This document shows, in pieces, positions 45,420 through 55,330 of a DNA stretch of 64,000 nt (the stretch's first letter is position 1; each line of letters starts with the position of its first letter). Both the position numbers and the translations under genes were made by a program. The notes under the pieces are model-generated. The model made no database searches, was not told where the DNA came from, and was given only the letters and a program-made list of their open reading frames with translations. Origin of the DNA: Bog-473 sp963728845 (GTDB taxonomy: Bacteria > Actinomycetota > Acidimicrobiia > Acidimicrobiales > RAAP-2); assembly GCA_963728845.1 (NCBI GenBank), contig CAVSLS010000042.1, forward strand, positions 14,289-78,288, read 5' to 3'.

Positions 45420-46585
45420 GTGGCTGAGATCGAGATCGGCATCTTCAAATCGGGGCGCCAGGCCTACGGGTTCGACGACATCGCGATCGTCCCGAGCCGC
45501 AGGACCCGCGATCCCGAGGACGTCGACATCTCCTGGGAGATCGACGCCTACCGCTTCGAGCTGCCCCTGATGGGCGCCGCCATGGACGGGGTGATGAGCC
45601 CGGCCACGGCGATCGAGCTCGGGAAGGCTGGGCGGCCTGGGCGTCCTCAACCTCGAGGGACTCTGGACCCGCTACGAGGACCCCACCTCGCTCTTCGACG
45701 AGATCCGCGAGCTCGACGACGACAAGGCCACGGCCCGGATGCAGCAGATGTACCAGGAGCCCATCGTCCCCGAACTGGTGACCGGCCGCATCCGCCAGAT
45801 GAAGGAGGCCGGCATCACGACGGCCGCCTCGGTGACGCCCCAGCGCACCGAGTCGCTGGCCCCGGCCATCCTGGCTGCCGAGCTGGACCTGCTGGTCATC
45901 CAGGGCACGGTCGTCTCGGCCGAGCACGTGTCGAAGACCAGCGAGCCGCTGAACCTCAAGCGCTTCATCCGCGAGTTCGACATCCCGGTCATCGTGGGCG
46001 GCTGTGCGTCGTACCAGGCCGGCCTGCACCTGATGCGCACCGGCGCCGTCGGCGTGCTGGTCGGGGTCGGCCCTGGCAACGCCTGCACCACCCGGGGGGT
46101 ACTCGGGCTCGGGCGTCCCCCAGGCCACCGCCATCGCGGACGTGGCCGGCGCCCGCATGCGACACCTGGACGAGACCGGCGTCTACGTGCACGTGATCGC
46201 CGACGGCGGGATGTCCAAGGGGGGCGACATCGCGAAGGCCATCGCCTGCGGCGCCGACGCGGTCATGCTCGGGTCGCCTCTGTCGTCGGCCGTCGAGGCA
46301 CCGGCCCGCGGCTTCCACTGGGGCATGGCCACCTTCCACCCGACGCTGCCCCGCGGCGCCCGGGTGCGCACCTCGGTGCGCGGCTCGCTGCGCGAGATCC
46401 TGCTCGGCCCGGCTCACGAGAACGACGGCCGAATGAACCTGTTCGGCGCGCTGAAGACCGCCATGGCCACCTGCGGCTACGAGACGGTCAAGGAGTTTCA
46501 GAAGGCCGAGGTCATGGTGGCGCCGTCGCTGCAGACCGAGGGCAAGTTCTTCCAGCGCTCGCAGGGCGTGGGGATGGGCCATTGA
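45420..46585 (+). CDS. guaB3: GuaB3-type IMP dehydrogenase family protein, two frameshifts
   Basis: GTG start, AEIEIGIFKSGRQAYGFDDIAIVPSRRTRDPEDVDISW. The pieces join at about 45630 and in the G6 run at 46095-46100. The middle has VIVGGCASYQAGLHLMRTGAVGVLVGVGPG; the last part has HVIADGGMSKGGDIAKAIACGADAVMLGSPL and the end EGKFFQRSQGVGMGH. This is the actinobacterial IMP-dehydrogenase-related family (often next to guaB and guaA), whose exact reaction is not settled. After the first loop the expected Cys loop is replaced by GNACTTRGVLG. It precedes guaA by 25 bases. Confidence 0.85.
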
Positions 46586-46610
46586 GCTCGACCGGGACGA
46601 GCCCGTCTCG

Positions 46611-48167
46611 GTGACCGACACCGTCCTCGTCGTCGACTTCGGGGCCCAGTACGCCCGTCTGATCGCCCGCCGGGTGCGCGAGTCGCACGTGTACTCCGAG
46701 ATCGTCCCGGCGACGATCCCCGTCGAGGAGATCCGGGCGCGGGCGCCCAAGGGCATCATTTTCAGCGGCGGGCCCAAATCGGTCTACGAGACGCCGGCTC
46801 CCTCAATCGACCCGGGCGTCTACGACCTCGGGATCCCGATCCTCGGGCTCTGTTACGGCGCGCAGCTCATGGCGCAGCAGCTGGGTGGGGTCGTGTCGCG
46901 GACGGGGCAGGGCGAGTACGGGCGCTCCGAGCTGTCGTTGACGGCGGCGTCGCCGCTGTGCCCGGACTGGCCCTCGACGTCGAGCGTGTGGATGAGCCAC
47001 GGCGACGCCATCACGGCGGTGCCCGCGGGGTTCGTCGCCACGGCGAGCAGCCCGGGCGCCCCGGTGGCGGCCATGCACGATCCGGAGCGCCGGTTGTTCG
47101 GCCTGCAGTTCCACCCCGAAGTGGTGCACACCGAGCGGGGGAGCGAGGTCTTCGACCACTTCCTGATCGACGTGTGCGGGTGCCTGCCGGCGTGGACGCA
47201 TGTCTCGATCATCGAGCAGCAGGTGGCCGCGGTGCGGTCCCAGGTCGGTGGCGACCGGGTGTTGTGCGCGCTGAGTGGCGGCGTCGACTCGGCGGTGGCC
47301 GCGGCACTGGTGCACAAGGCCGTGGGGGACCAGCTCACCTGTGTCTTCGTCGACACGGGATTGATGCGATCCGGGGAGGCCGATCAGGTCGAGGACACGT
47401 TCCGGCGCCAGTTCAAGGTCGACCTCGTGCACGTGAAGGCGGCCGACCGGTACTTCGCGGCGTTGGCCGGGGTGACCGACCCCGAGCGCAAGCGCAAGAT
47501 CATCGGCGAGCTGTTCATCCGTATCTTCGAGGAGGTGGCGCGGGACATGGGCGCCGGTGCGGGGGGCGAGGGCGGTGCGGGCCCCAAGTTCCTCGTGCAA
47601 GGGACCCTGTACCCCGACGTGATCGAGTCCGGGAGCGACACCGCAGCCAACATCAAGTCGCATCACAACGTCGGTGGGCTGCCCGACGACCTCGCCTTCG
47701 ACCTCGTCGAGCCTTTGCGCCTGCTGTTCAAGGACGAGGTGCGCGCCGTCGGCGAGGAGCTCGGCCTGCCCCACGAGATCGTGTGGCGCCAGCCCTTCCC
47801 GGGCCCGGGTCTCGGCGTGCGCATCATCGGCGAGGTGACCCCCGAGCGCGCCGAGATCCTCCGCAACGCCGACGCCGTCGTGGTCGAGGAGATCCGCCGG
47901 GCCGGGCTGTACCGGGAGCTGTGGCAGAGCTTCGCCGTGATGCCCGCCGTCCGTACCGTCGGCGTGATGGGCGACGGCCGCACCTATGCGTACCCCATCG
48001 TCATCCGCGCCGTCACCAGTGACGACGCCATGACGGCGGACTGGGCCCGGCTGCCCTATGACCTGGTCGAGCGCATCGCCTCCCGCATCATCAACGAGGT
48101 GGAGGGCGTCAACCGGGTGGCGCTCGACGTCACGTCGAAGCCACCCGGGACCATCGAGTGGGAGTGA
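46611..48167 (+). CDS. guaA: GMP synthase (glutamine-hydrolysing)
   Basis: 518 residues, intact, GTG start. Class I amidotransferase domain with Cys81 in GLCYGAQLMAQQLGG and His in FGLQFHPEVVHTERG; ATP-pyrophosphatase P-loop LSGGVDSAVAAALVH; C-terminal dimer domain with RQPFPGPGLGVRIIGEV and the final KPPGTIEWE. Converts XMP to GMP. The gap from guaB3 is 25 bases; the helicase gene starts close after. Confidence 0.97.
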   Translation: MTDTVLVVDFGAQYARLIARRVRESHVYSEIVPATIPVEEIRARAPKGIIFSGGPKSVYETPAPSIDPGVYDLGIPILGLCYGAQLMAQQLGGVVSRTGQGEYGRSELSLTAASPLCPDWPSTSSVWMSHGDAITAVPAGFVATASSPGAPVAAMHDPERRLFGLQFHPEVVHTERGSEVFDHFLIDVCGCLPAWTHVSIIEQQVAAVRSQVGGDRVLCALSGGVDSAVAAALVHKAVGDQLTCVFVDTGLMRSGEADQVEDTFRRQFKVDLVHVKAADRYFAALAGVTDPERKRKIIGELFIRIFEEVARDMGAGAGGEGGAGPKFLVQGTLYPDVIESGSDTAANIKSHHNVGGLPDDLAFDLVEPLRLLFKDEVRAVGEELGLPHEIVWRQPFPGPGLGVRIIGEVTPERAEILRNADAVVVEEIRRAGLYRELWQSFAVMPAVRTVGVMGDGRTYAYPIVIRAVTSDDAMTADWARLPYDLVERIASRIINEVEGVNRVALDVTSKPPGTIEWE

Positions 48168-48282
48168 CCGTGGCGCCGGAGAGCGGCGAGCAGGCGCACG
48201 ACAGCAGGGGTGACGGAAGCGGCCAGCTGTTCGACACGTCGGACGAAGGGGTGGGTGCCGCGGCTGCCGCGGCGCGGCCGCC

Positions 48283-50636
48283 GTGGACGATGAAGACGGC
48301 GTCGAGGCGGCAGGCACGACCGCCGTGGACGGCGCCGACGACGGCCGCCGCCGCCGCCAACGCTCGGCCATCAGATCCGGCGCCTTCGCGGGCAAGCCCT
48401 CGGCGCTGGTCGACGACCTCACCCTCCCGCAGCGTGCCGCGGTGGAGCACCGGGGCGGCCCGCTGCTGATCATCGCGGGGGCCGGCTCGGGCAAGACGCG
48501 CGTGCTGACCCGGCGCATCGCGCATTTGTTGGCGACGGGGGACGCACCGCCCTGGGGTGTCCTGGCCATCACCTTCACCAACAAGGCGGCCGACGAGATG
48601 CGCACGCGCGTGGCCGACCTGGTCGGTCCCCCGGCCGACAAGATGTGGGTCTCCACCTTCCACTCCGCGTGCCTGCGCATTCTGCGCATGAACGCCGACC
48701 GGTTGGGCTACCGCTCCGCCTTCACCGTCTACGACGACACCGACTCGCGCCGCCTCATCGAGATGATCACGGCCGAGCTCGGGTTCGATCAGAAGCGCCT
48801 CCCCTCACGGGCCGTGCAGGCGGTGATCAGCCAGGCCAAGTCCGAGCTGGTGGACTTCGAGACGTTCCGCGAGGATGCGCGCAGCGGGCCCGACCCGTTC
48901 CGCAAGCGCATCGCCGACGTCTACACCCAGTACCAGGAGCGGTTGTTGGCGGCGAACGCGCTCGACTTCGACGACCTGCTCATGGTGACGGCCAATCTGC
49001 TCCAGGCATGCGACGACGTGCGGCAGGCCTACCAGGAACGCTTCCGCCACATCCTCGTCGACGAGTTCCAGGACACGAACCACGCCCAGAACGAGATCGT
49101 CAAGCTTCTGGGCCAGGCGCACGGCAACGTCTGCGTGGTGGGCGACTCGGACCAGTCGGTGTACCGCTGGCGCGGGGCGGACATCCGCAACATCTTGGAG
49201 TTCGAGCGCGCCTTTCCCAACGTGACGACGATCATGTTGGAGCAGAACTTCCGCTCCACCCAGACCATCCTCGATGCGGCGAACGCCGTCATCGCCAACA
49301 ACATCGGGCGCCAGCCCAAGGAGCTCTTCACCGTCGGCGACACGGGCGGCCCGGTCAAGCGTTACCGCGCCGAGGACGAGCGCGACGAGGCGGCCTGGGT
49401 CTCCAGCGAGATCCTCCGCCTGCACGCGTCGGACGGACTGACGTGGGGCGACTTCGCGGTCTTCTACCGCACCAACGCGCAGTCGCTGCCGCTGGAGACG
49501 TCCATGAAGTTCACCGGCATCCCCTACAAGGTCGTGGGCGGGGCCAAGTTCTACGACCGCCGGGAGGTCAAGGACGTCCTGGCCTACATCCGCGTGCTGG
49601 CCAACCCCGACGACGAGGTCTCGGCCCGCCGCATCGTCAACGTCCCCAAGCGCGGCATCGGCGACACGTCGGTGGCCCGAATGGCCGCCTGGGCGCAGCT
49701 GGAGCGCGTGCCGTTCAGCGAGGCGATCGACCGCGCCGAAGAGGCGGGGCTTACGGGCAAGGCGCTCCGCGGCGCCGAGCATGCTGTCCAAGACGCTGGC
49801 CGAGCTGCGGCCTTTGGTGCAGACGATCAACCCGGCCGACTTCGTCCAACTGGTGGCGGACCGCACCGGGTACCTGGCCGACCTGGTCGCCGAGCACACC
49901 CACGAGGCGGACGGCCGGATTGAGAACCTGGCCGAGTTGGCGACCCAGGCCGGCGACTTCGACGACGTGACGGGCTTCTTGGAGACGGTGGCGCTGGTGG
50001 CGGACTCCGACGAGCTGGACAGCGACGGCACCCGCGTCTCACTGATGACGCTGCACACCGCCAAGGGTCTCGAGTACCCCGCCGTCTTCGTGGTCGGCTT
50101 GGAGGAGGGCATCTTCCCGCACTTCCGCTCGCTGTCGGAGCCGAGCGAGCTCGAGGAGGAGCGCCGGCTCTTCTACGTCGGTATCACCCGGGCCCGCCAG
50201 CACCTCGCGATTTCGCACGCATGGTCGCGCGACGACGTGGGGCCGCACACAACCGGCCATGCCGAGCCGCTTCGTGACCGAGGTGCCGGCACACCTGGTC
50301 GACGACGTCGGTCTCGGGTCGCCGCGGCGCGGCACGGGCTACGACACGCTCTCGGCCGAGGAGCACCTGCCCGGAGCGACCTTCTCTCCCGCGGTCCCGC
50401 TGGCCGCCCGCTCGGCGGCGGCCGGCGGGTCGAGTGGGCCGAGGGCCGCCCGGGGCAGCACCGGCGCCGAGGACCTCGGACTGGTGCCGGGCGACCAGGT
50501 GGTGCACGACCACTGGGGCCCCGGCGTCGTGATCAGCGCCAAGGGGGAAGGGTCACGGGCCCAGGCCACGGTCGACTTCGACACCGTGGGCAAGAAGAAC
50601 CTGCTGCTCTCGGCCACGCCGCTGCGCAAGGCCTGA
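48283..50636 (+). CDS. pcrA: UvrD/PcrA superfamily 1 DNA helicase, two frameshifts
   Basis: About 780 residues when joined. Motifs in order: Q-motif LTLPQRAAVEHRGGPLL, Walker A AGAGSGKTRVL, TFTNKAADEMRTR, Walker B LVDEFQDTNHAQNE, GDSDQSVYRWRGADIRNI, QNFRSTQTIL, then after a shift near 49780 SLMTLHTAKGLEYPAVF and FYVGITRARQHL. A second shift near 50255 leads to a C-terminal GDQVVHDHWGPGVVIS beta domain that binds polymerase in PcrA. GTG 48283 is chosen; an upstream GTG at 48164 overlapping guaA would need another shift. Unwinds DNA in repair. Confidence 0.9.
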
Positions 50637-50685
50637 GGCCTGCCGGGGGCAGGGGCTGAGGCTGCGGGAGCCTCCGGGGGATTTC

Positions 50686-50723
50686 TCTCCGCGCTATCAA
50701 TCTCTCTGTTTATAGTTTCCAGA
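50686..50723. repeat. Dispersed 38-bp bipartite inverted repeat, copy 4
   Basis: Left arm TCTCCGCGCTATCAAT, spacer CTCTCT, right arm GTTTATAGTTTCCAGA; 9 of 16 arm positions are symmetric. The right half contains TATAGT, which alone could pass for a -10 box. It lies 49 bases after the helicase gene and 55 before the RDD gene. Confidence 0.7.
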
Positions 50724-50778
50724 GAGCAACCGTCCGCTCGTTGCCACCGGATCCCTAGGCTGGCCACGAACGAGGTGG

Positions 50779-51285
50779 ATGGCAGGAGCGCTTGCCGAGA
50801 TGACGGTCTCTCCGGGCTCAGCGATTGCGATGAAACTGGTCCCGGCCGGGCTGGGGCGACGCATCAAGGCGCTGCTGCTCACGATGCTGCTCGTCATCGC
50901 GAACGTTGGTCGTCGGTTGGCTGGTCTGGAGTGTCGTCGAGTGGCGGCGGGGGAGCACGGCGAGCTTCCGGGTGACCGGCCTGCGTGTCGTCCGGCGCTC
51001 CGACGGGCGCCCGATCGGGTTGGCCCGGTCGATCCTGCGTAACGCGATCTGCTGCACGTTGCTCCTGGTTCCGACGATCGTTGTCTGCTGTCTGCTCGCG
51101 ATCGTCTTCGTCATGGGCGCATCTCCGCCCGATCGGTTGCTGCTGGAGCCCCGTACCGCCCCGTGGGACCTCCTGACCCGAAGCAGGTCGTCTCCGAACG
51201 TCCGGTCGAAATCCCAGAGCCCGCCCGGGTGGTCGAGAGCGCCGGCAACGGCAAGGGGTCGATCGGGTCGATCGGCAGACGCTGA
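50779..51285 (+). CDS. RDD-family membrane protein, frameshifted
   Basis: Joined from MAGALAEMTVSPGSAIAMKLVPAGLGRRIKALLLTMLL, then WLVWSVVEWRRGSTASFRVTGLRVVRRSDGRPIGLARSILRNAICCTLLLVPTIVVCCLLAIVFVMG, and a hydrophilic end VVSERPVEIPEPARVVE to a stop at 51285. The GLGRR start, the W-rich turn with GLRVVRRSDGRP and two or three hydrophobic segments fit the RDD family of small membrane proteins, whose function is mostly unknown. Shifts lie near 50907 and 51170. Confidence 0.6.
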
Positions 51286-51436
51286 ACACGATGCCCGGAC
51301 CTTGGAGGCAAGGCCTGACCAGCGCGACGCCGATCCGGGGGCGTCCGGGGCGATGTGGCCGAGCGACCAGCCCCGCGAAGACTCCAACCCGGCGGTCTGG
51401 CGCCCGGCACCAGGGCCTCCCTATCCTGGGACCCGC

Positions 51437-51852
51437 ATGAAACGTCCCTACAGGGTGGTCGTGGCCAAGCCCGGCCTCGATGGCCACGACCGGGGGGCCA
51501 AGGTCATCGCCAGGGCGCTGCGCGACAGCGGCTTCGAGGTCGTCTACACCGGCCTGCACCAGACGCCCGAGCAGGTGGTCCAGACGGTCGTGCAGGAGGA
51601 CGCCGACGCCGTCGGGCTCTCGCTGCTCTCGGGCGCCCACCTCACCTTGGTGCCCAAGGTGGTCAAGCTGTTGGCGGACGCCGGCCGCGGCGACGTGCTG
51701 ATCATCGTGGGGGGATCATCCCGGAGCCCGACATCCCGACGTTGAAGGAGGAAGGCGTGGCCCAGGTCTTCACCCCGGGCGCGCCCCTCGATGCCATCGG
51801 GACATGGCTCGCCGACGCCCTCGACGCCCGCGAGGAGGCCCTCGAGGCCTGA
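51437..51852 (+). CDS. Methylmalonyl-CoA mutase cobalamin-binding subunit, frameshifted
   Basis: About 138 residues. VVVAKPGLDGHDRGAKVIARALRDSGFEVVYTGLHQTPEQVV has the B12 motif DGHDRG; VGLSLLSGAHLTLVPKVVKLL follows. In a G6 run at 51709-51714 one G seems missing: restoring it gives VGGIIPEPDIPTLKEEGVAQVFTPG to the stop at 51852. This is a stand-alone B12 domain that works with a separate catalytic subunit not seen here. It converts methylmalonyl-CoA to succinyl-CoA, the substrate of the sucCD enzyme encoded 92 bases further on. Confidence 0.88.
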
Positions 51853-51944
51853 CCCCCGCTCCCTCCCGCGGCCGGCCACCCGACCCGCCGCCCGGAATCA
51901 GATCGCGACCCGACCCCCCACAGACGAAGGAGACAGCACCCAAA

Positions 51945-53087
51945 GTGGACCTCTACGAGTACCAGGGCAAGCAGTACTTCGCCCGCTTCGGCATCCCGAC
52001 CTCGCCCGGCGGGGTCGCCGACACGGTCGACGAGGCCGTCGCACAGGCCGAGGCCGCCGGCTATCCGGTCGTCGTCAAGGCGCAGGTCAAGGTGGGCGGC
52101 CGCGGCAAGGCGGGCGGGGTGAAGCTGGCCGACAACGCCGACGAGGTGCGCCTGCACGCGGGCAACATCCTCGGGCTCGATATCAAGGGCCACGTCGTGA
52201 AGCGGTTATGGGTCGAGCATGCCTCGGACATCGCCAAGGAGTACTACGCCAGCTTCACCCTCGACCGGCCGGCGAAGCTCCATCTCGGCATGCTCTCGGC
52301 CGAGGGCGGCGTCGAGATCGAAGAGGTCGCCCAGACCAACCCTGACGCCATTGCCAAGATCCACGTCGACCCCGTGGCGGGTCTGAGCGAGGAGGCGGCC
52401 CGTGAGTGGGTCGACCGGGCCAACCTCGACCCCGAGGCGCGGGAGCAGGCGGCCACGCTGCTCGTGCGCCTCTACCACTGCTACGTCGAGGGCGACTGCG
52501 ACCTGGCCGAGATCAACCCGCTCATCCTCACCCCGGAGGGCAGGGTCCACGCGCTCGACGCCAAGGTCACGCTCGACGAGAACGCGGCGTTCCGCCACCC
52601 CGAGTGGGAGGAGTACGAGGACGACTCCGACGTCGACCCTCGCGAGAAGATGGCCAAGGAGAAGGGCCTCAACTACATCGGGCTGTCGGGCACCGTGGGC
52701 ATCATCGCCAACGGTGCCGGGCTCGCCATGAGCACGCTCGACGTCGTGACCCAGGTCGGCGGGCAGGCCGCGAACTTCCTCGACATCGGTGGCGGTGCCA
52801 ATGCCGATGTGATGGCCGCCGCGCTGGAGGTGATCAACGCCGACCCGGCGGTCAAGTCCATCTTCGTCAACATCTTCGGCGGCATCACGCGGGTCGACGA
52901 GGTCGCGAAGGGGATCGTCGAGGCCATCGGCCGCGTGAAGCTCAGCTCGCCGGTCGTCATGCGCCTCGACGGCACGAATGCCGTCGAGGGCCGCGCCCTG
53001 CTCGCCTCGCACCTGTCCGACTCGCTCATCGCCGAGCCCACCATGCTCGAGGCCGCACGCCACGCCGTCGCGCTGGCCAAGGCCTAG
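51945..53087 (+). CDS. sucC: Succinyl-CoA synthetase (ADP-forming) beta subunit
   Basis: 380 residues from a GTG. DLYEYQGKQYFARFGIPTSPGG and the ATP-grasp segment VVVKAQVKVGGRGKAGGVKLA are typical; LAEINPLILTPEGRVHALDAKVTLDENAAFRHPEW and FVNIFGGITRVDEVAKGI follow. Makes ATP (or GTP) from succinyl-CoA in the TCA cycle with SucD. Confidence 0.97.
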   Translation: MDLYEYQGKQYFARFGIPTSPGGVADTVDEAVAQAEAAGYPVVVKAQVKVGGRGKAGGVKLADNADEVRLHAGNILGLDIKGHVVKRLWVEHASDIAKEYYASFTLDRPAKLHLGMLSAEGGVEIEEVAQTNPDAIAKIHVDPVAGLSEEAAREWVDRANLDPEAREQAATLLVRLYHCYVEGDCDLAEINPLILTPEGRVHALDAKVTLDENAAFRHPEWEEYEDDSDVDPREKMAKEKGLNYIGLSGTVGIIANGAGLAMSTLDVVTQVGGQAANFLDIGGGANADVMAAALEVINADPAVKSIFVNIFGGITRVDEVAKGIVEAIGRVKLSSPVVMRLDGTNAVEGRALLASHLSDSLIAEPTMLEAARHAVALAKA

Positions 53088-53144
53088 AGCGGCGACAACC
53101 GGCAACCGGACCGACCAACCAGACCCCGAGAGGACAGAGAGAAC

Positions 53145-54035
53145 GTGAGCATCTTCGTCGACGAGACGACCAAGGTCGTGATCCAGGGCATCAGCCCGAC
53201 GAGCCAGGGGCTCTTCCACGGCCTGCGCAACAAGGCGTACGGCACCAAGATCGTGGGCGGCACCAACCCGAAGCGGGGCGGTGAGGAGATCGAGGGCATC
53301 CCGGTCTTCGCCTCCGTGGCCGAAGCGGTGAAGGAGACCGGCGCGACGGCATCGTTCATCTCGGTGCCGCCACGGGGCGCGGCCGACGCCATCATCGAGG
53401 CGGCCGAGGCCGGCATCGCCTTCATCGTCTGCATCACCGAGGGCATCCCGGCCCAGGACGAGGCGGTCGCCTACAACCGGCTGGTCGAGGAGTTCCCCGG
53501 CACCCGGCTGCTCGGTCCGAACTGTCCCGGCATCATCAGCCCCGGGAAGTGCAACATCGGCATCACCTCGGGCGACATCGCACTGGCGGGAGGGCCGGTG
53601 GGCATCGTCTCGCGGTCGGGCACGCTGACCTACCAGGCCCTCCACGAGCTGTCCCAGCAGGGCGTCGGCCAGACCACCTGCGTGGGCATCGGGGGCGACC
53701 CCGTACCCGGCACGAACTTCATCGACTGCCTCGCGGCCTTCGAGGCCGACCCCGACACCAAGGCCGTCATGATGATCGGCGAGATCGGTGGCTCCGAGGA
53801 GGAGCGTGCGGCCGAGTTCATCGCGGCCAGCATGACCAAGCCCGTGGCCGCGTACATCGCCGGGGTGACGGCACCTCCCGGCCGCAAGATGGGCCACGCC
53901 GGCGCCATCATCTCGGGCTCCCAGGGCACGGCCCAGGCCAAGATGGAGGCGCTGGCTTCAGCCGGCGTCGCGGTGGCGCAGAACCCGACCGAGTGCGGGG
54001 AGAAGATGGTCGAGATCGTGCGGGGGCTCGCCTAA
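53145..54035 (+). CDS. sucD: Succinyl-CoA synthetase alpha subunit
   Basis: 296 residues, intact. VIQGISPTSQGLFHGLRNKAYGTKIVGGTNPKRGGEE (CoA-binding Rossmann part), GPNCPGIISPG, SRSGTLTYQALHELSQQG and GHAGAIISGSQGTAQAKMEAL; the His in GHAGAIISG is the phosphorylated residue. Forms the synthetase with SucC. Ends 118 bases before the IS630 element. Confidence 0.97.
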   Translation: MSIFVDETTKVVIQGISPTSQGLFHGLRNKAYGTKIVGGTNPKRGGEEIEGIPVFASVAEAVKETGATASFISVPPRGAADAIIEAAEAGIAFIVCITEGIPAQDEAVAYNRLVEEFPGTRLLGPNCPGIISPGKCNIGITSGDIALAGGPVGIVSRSGTLTYQALHELSQQGVGQTTCVGIGGDPVPGTNFIDCLAAFEADPDTKAVMMIGEIGGSEEERAAEFIAASMTKPVAAYIAGVTAPPGRKMGHAGAIISGSQGTAQAKMEALASAGVAVAQNPTECGEKMVEIVRGLA

Positions 54036-54150
54036 CCCCCGCACGACCAACGACCCAACGGCCGCAGGCCTCGCCACGAAGGCGGCCGACGACCGGAGAG
54101 CTCGGGGCGAGTCCCGGTCTTCCCCGGCGGCTCGAACACCCTCCTGGTTG

Positions 54151-55242
54151 CTAGTGTCCCGATTCAGAGATTCGTATGCAATATCTGGTGAGGGACGCCA
54201 GGATCTGGTCCGCCGTCTTGACCCAGACGTAGGGGCGTGGGTTCTCGTTCCAGCTCTTGACCCAGTCCTTGATGTCCGTTCGAGCTCGGGGACGGAGCGG
54301 TGGGCGCCGCGTCTCGATCTTCTTGGTGGTCAACTCGGAGAACCACCGCTCGACGAGGTTGAGCCAGCTCGAGCCGGTGGGGACGAAGTGCAATTGGAAT
54401 CTCGGGTGACGGGCGAGCCAGCGCTTGATGGCTGGGGTCTTGTGCGTGGCGTAGTTGTCGGCGATGAGGTGGATGTCGAGGTCGGCGGGGACCTCGTTGT
54501 CGATGCGCTCGAGGAACTTCTTGAACTCGATGGCCCGGTGTCGCTTGTGCAAGGAGGTGATGACGGTGCCGTCGAGGGTGGAAAGGGCGGCGAAGAGCGA
54601 GGTGGTGCCGTGACGGGTGTCGTCGTGGGACCTTCGTTCGGGCGTTCCGGGGAGCATGGGCAAGAGGGGCTGGAAGCGGTTGAGCGCTTGGATCTGGGAC
54701 TTCTCGTCGACGGCGAGCACGACGGCGTGCTCGGGCGGGTCCAGATAGAGCCCGACCACGTCTTTGACCTTTTCGATGAAGAGCGGGTCGGTGGAGAGCT
54801 TGAAGCTCTCGGCGCGTCAGGGCTGGAGACCGAAGGCACCCGAGATGCGCTGCACGCTGGTCGGCGAGATCCTGACGACCTCAGCCAACGAACGGGTCGA
54901 CGAATGGGTGGCGTCTTTGGGCATCTCTTCGAGGGTCTTGACGATCACGTCTTCGACCACCTCGTCACTGATGGAGCGAGGCACCCGGGAGCGGTGCTCG
55001 TCGTTGAGGCCCTCGAGGCGCTGGGCCACGAAGCGGCTGCGCCACTTCCCGACGGTCGTGGGAGAAACCCCCAAGTCCTTGGCCACCTCGAGGTTCGATG
55101 CTCCTGACGTGGACGCCAGCACGAGGCGCGAGCGCTGGGCCAGACGCTGTGCGCTCTTGGGCCGACGGGCCCATTGCTCAAGGGTCGCCTGCTCGTCCTC
55201 GGTGAGCACCAGCTCGGCTTTGACCCTGCCTCGTCCTGCCAT
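54151..55242 (-). pseudogene. IS630-family transposase with in-frame stop
   Basis: Start ATG 55242 (MAGRGRVKAELVLTEDEQATLE). The N-terminal part has helix-turn-helix segments (SNLEVAKDLGVSPTTVGKWRSRF, later RSLAEVVRISPTSVQRI). After FGLQP a TGA at 54819-54817 interrupts the frame; the same frame continues RAESFKLSTDPLFIEKVKDVVGLYL. The DDE residues are in VLAVDEKSQIQAL, HLIADNYATHKTP and SWLNLVERWFSELTTKKIE. The family usually has a basic residue where the TGA lies. The final stop TAG is completed by the target TA and one flanking base. Confidence 0.85.
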
Positions 55243-55330
55243 GGTTGCCTCCCATCGTCGCTGATGGAAGGACATAACGCGGCCCGACGCGCAAAATTCC
55301 CATATCACTACGAATCTCTAAATCGGGACC
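54154..55330. mobile_element. IS630-family insertion sequence, 1177 bp
   Basis: Imperfect terminal inverted repeats of about 22 bases: left GTGTCCCGATTCAGAGATTC (54154 on), right, on the minus strand, GGTCCCGATTTAGAGATTC (from 55330 inward). Each end is flanked by a TA (54152-54153 and 55331-55332), the target duplication expected of IS630. It carries a single transposase gene on the minus strand with an internal stop. The element lies between sucD and a membrane-protein gene. Confidence 0.88.

Noticed and set aside
39900..52000. Programmed ribosomal frameshifting as the general explanation for split genes
   Set aside because: Shift sites are at different places in unrelated proteins, some plus and some minus, with no common slippery heptamer or downstream structure; base-call indels in G runs explain them better.
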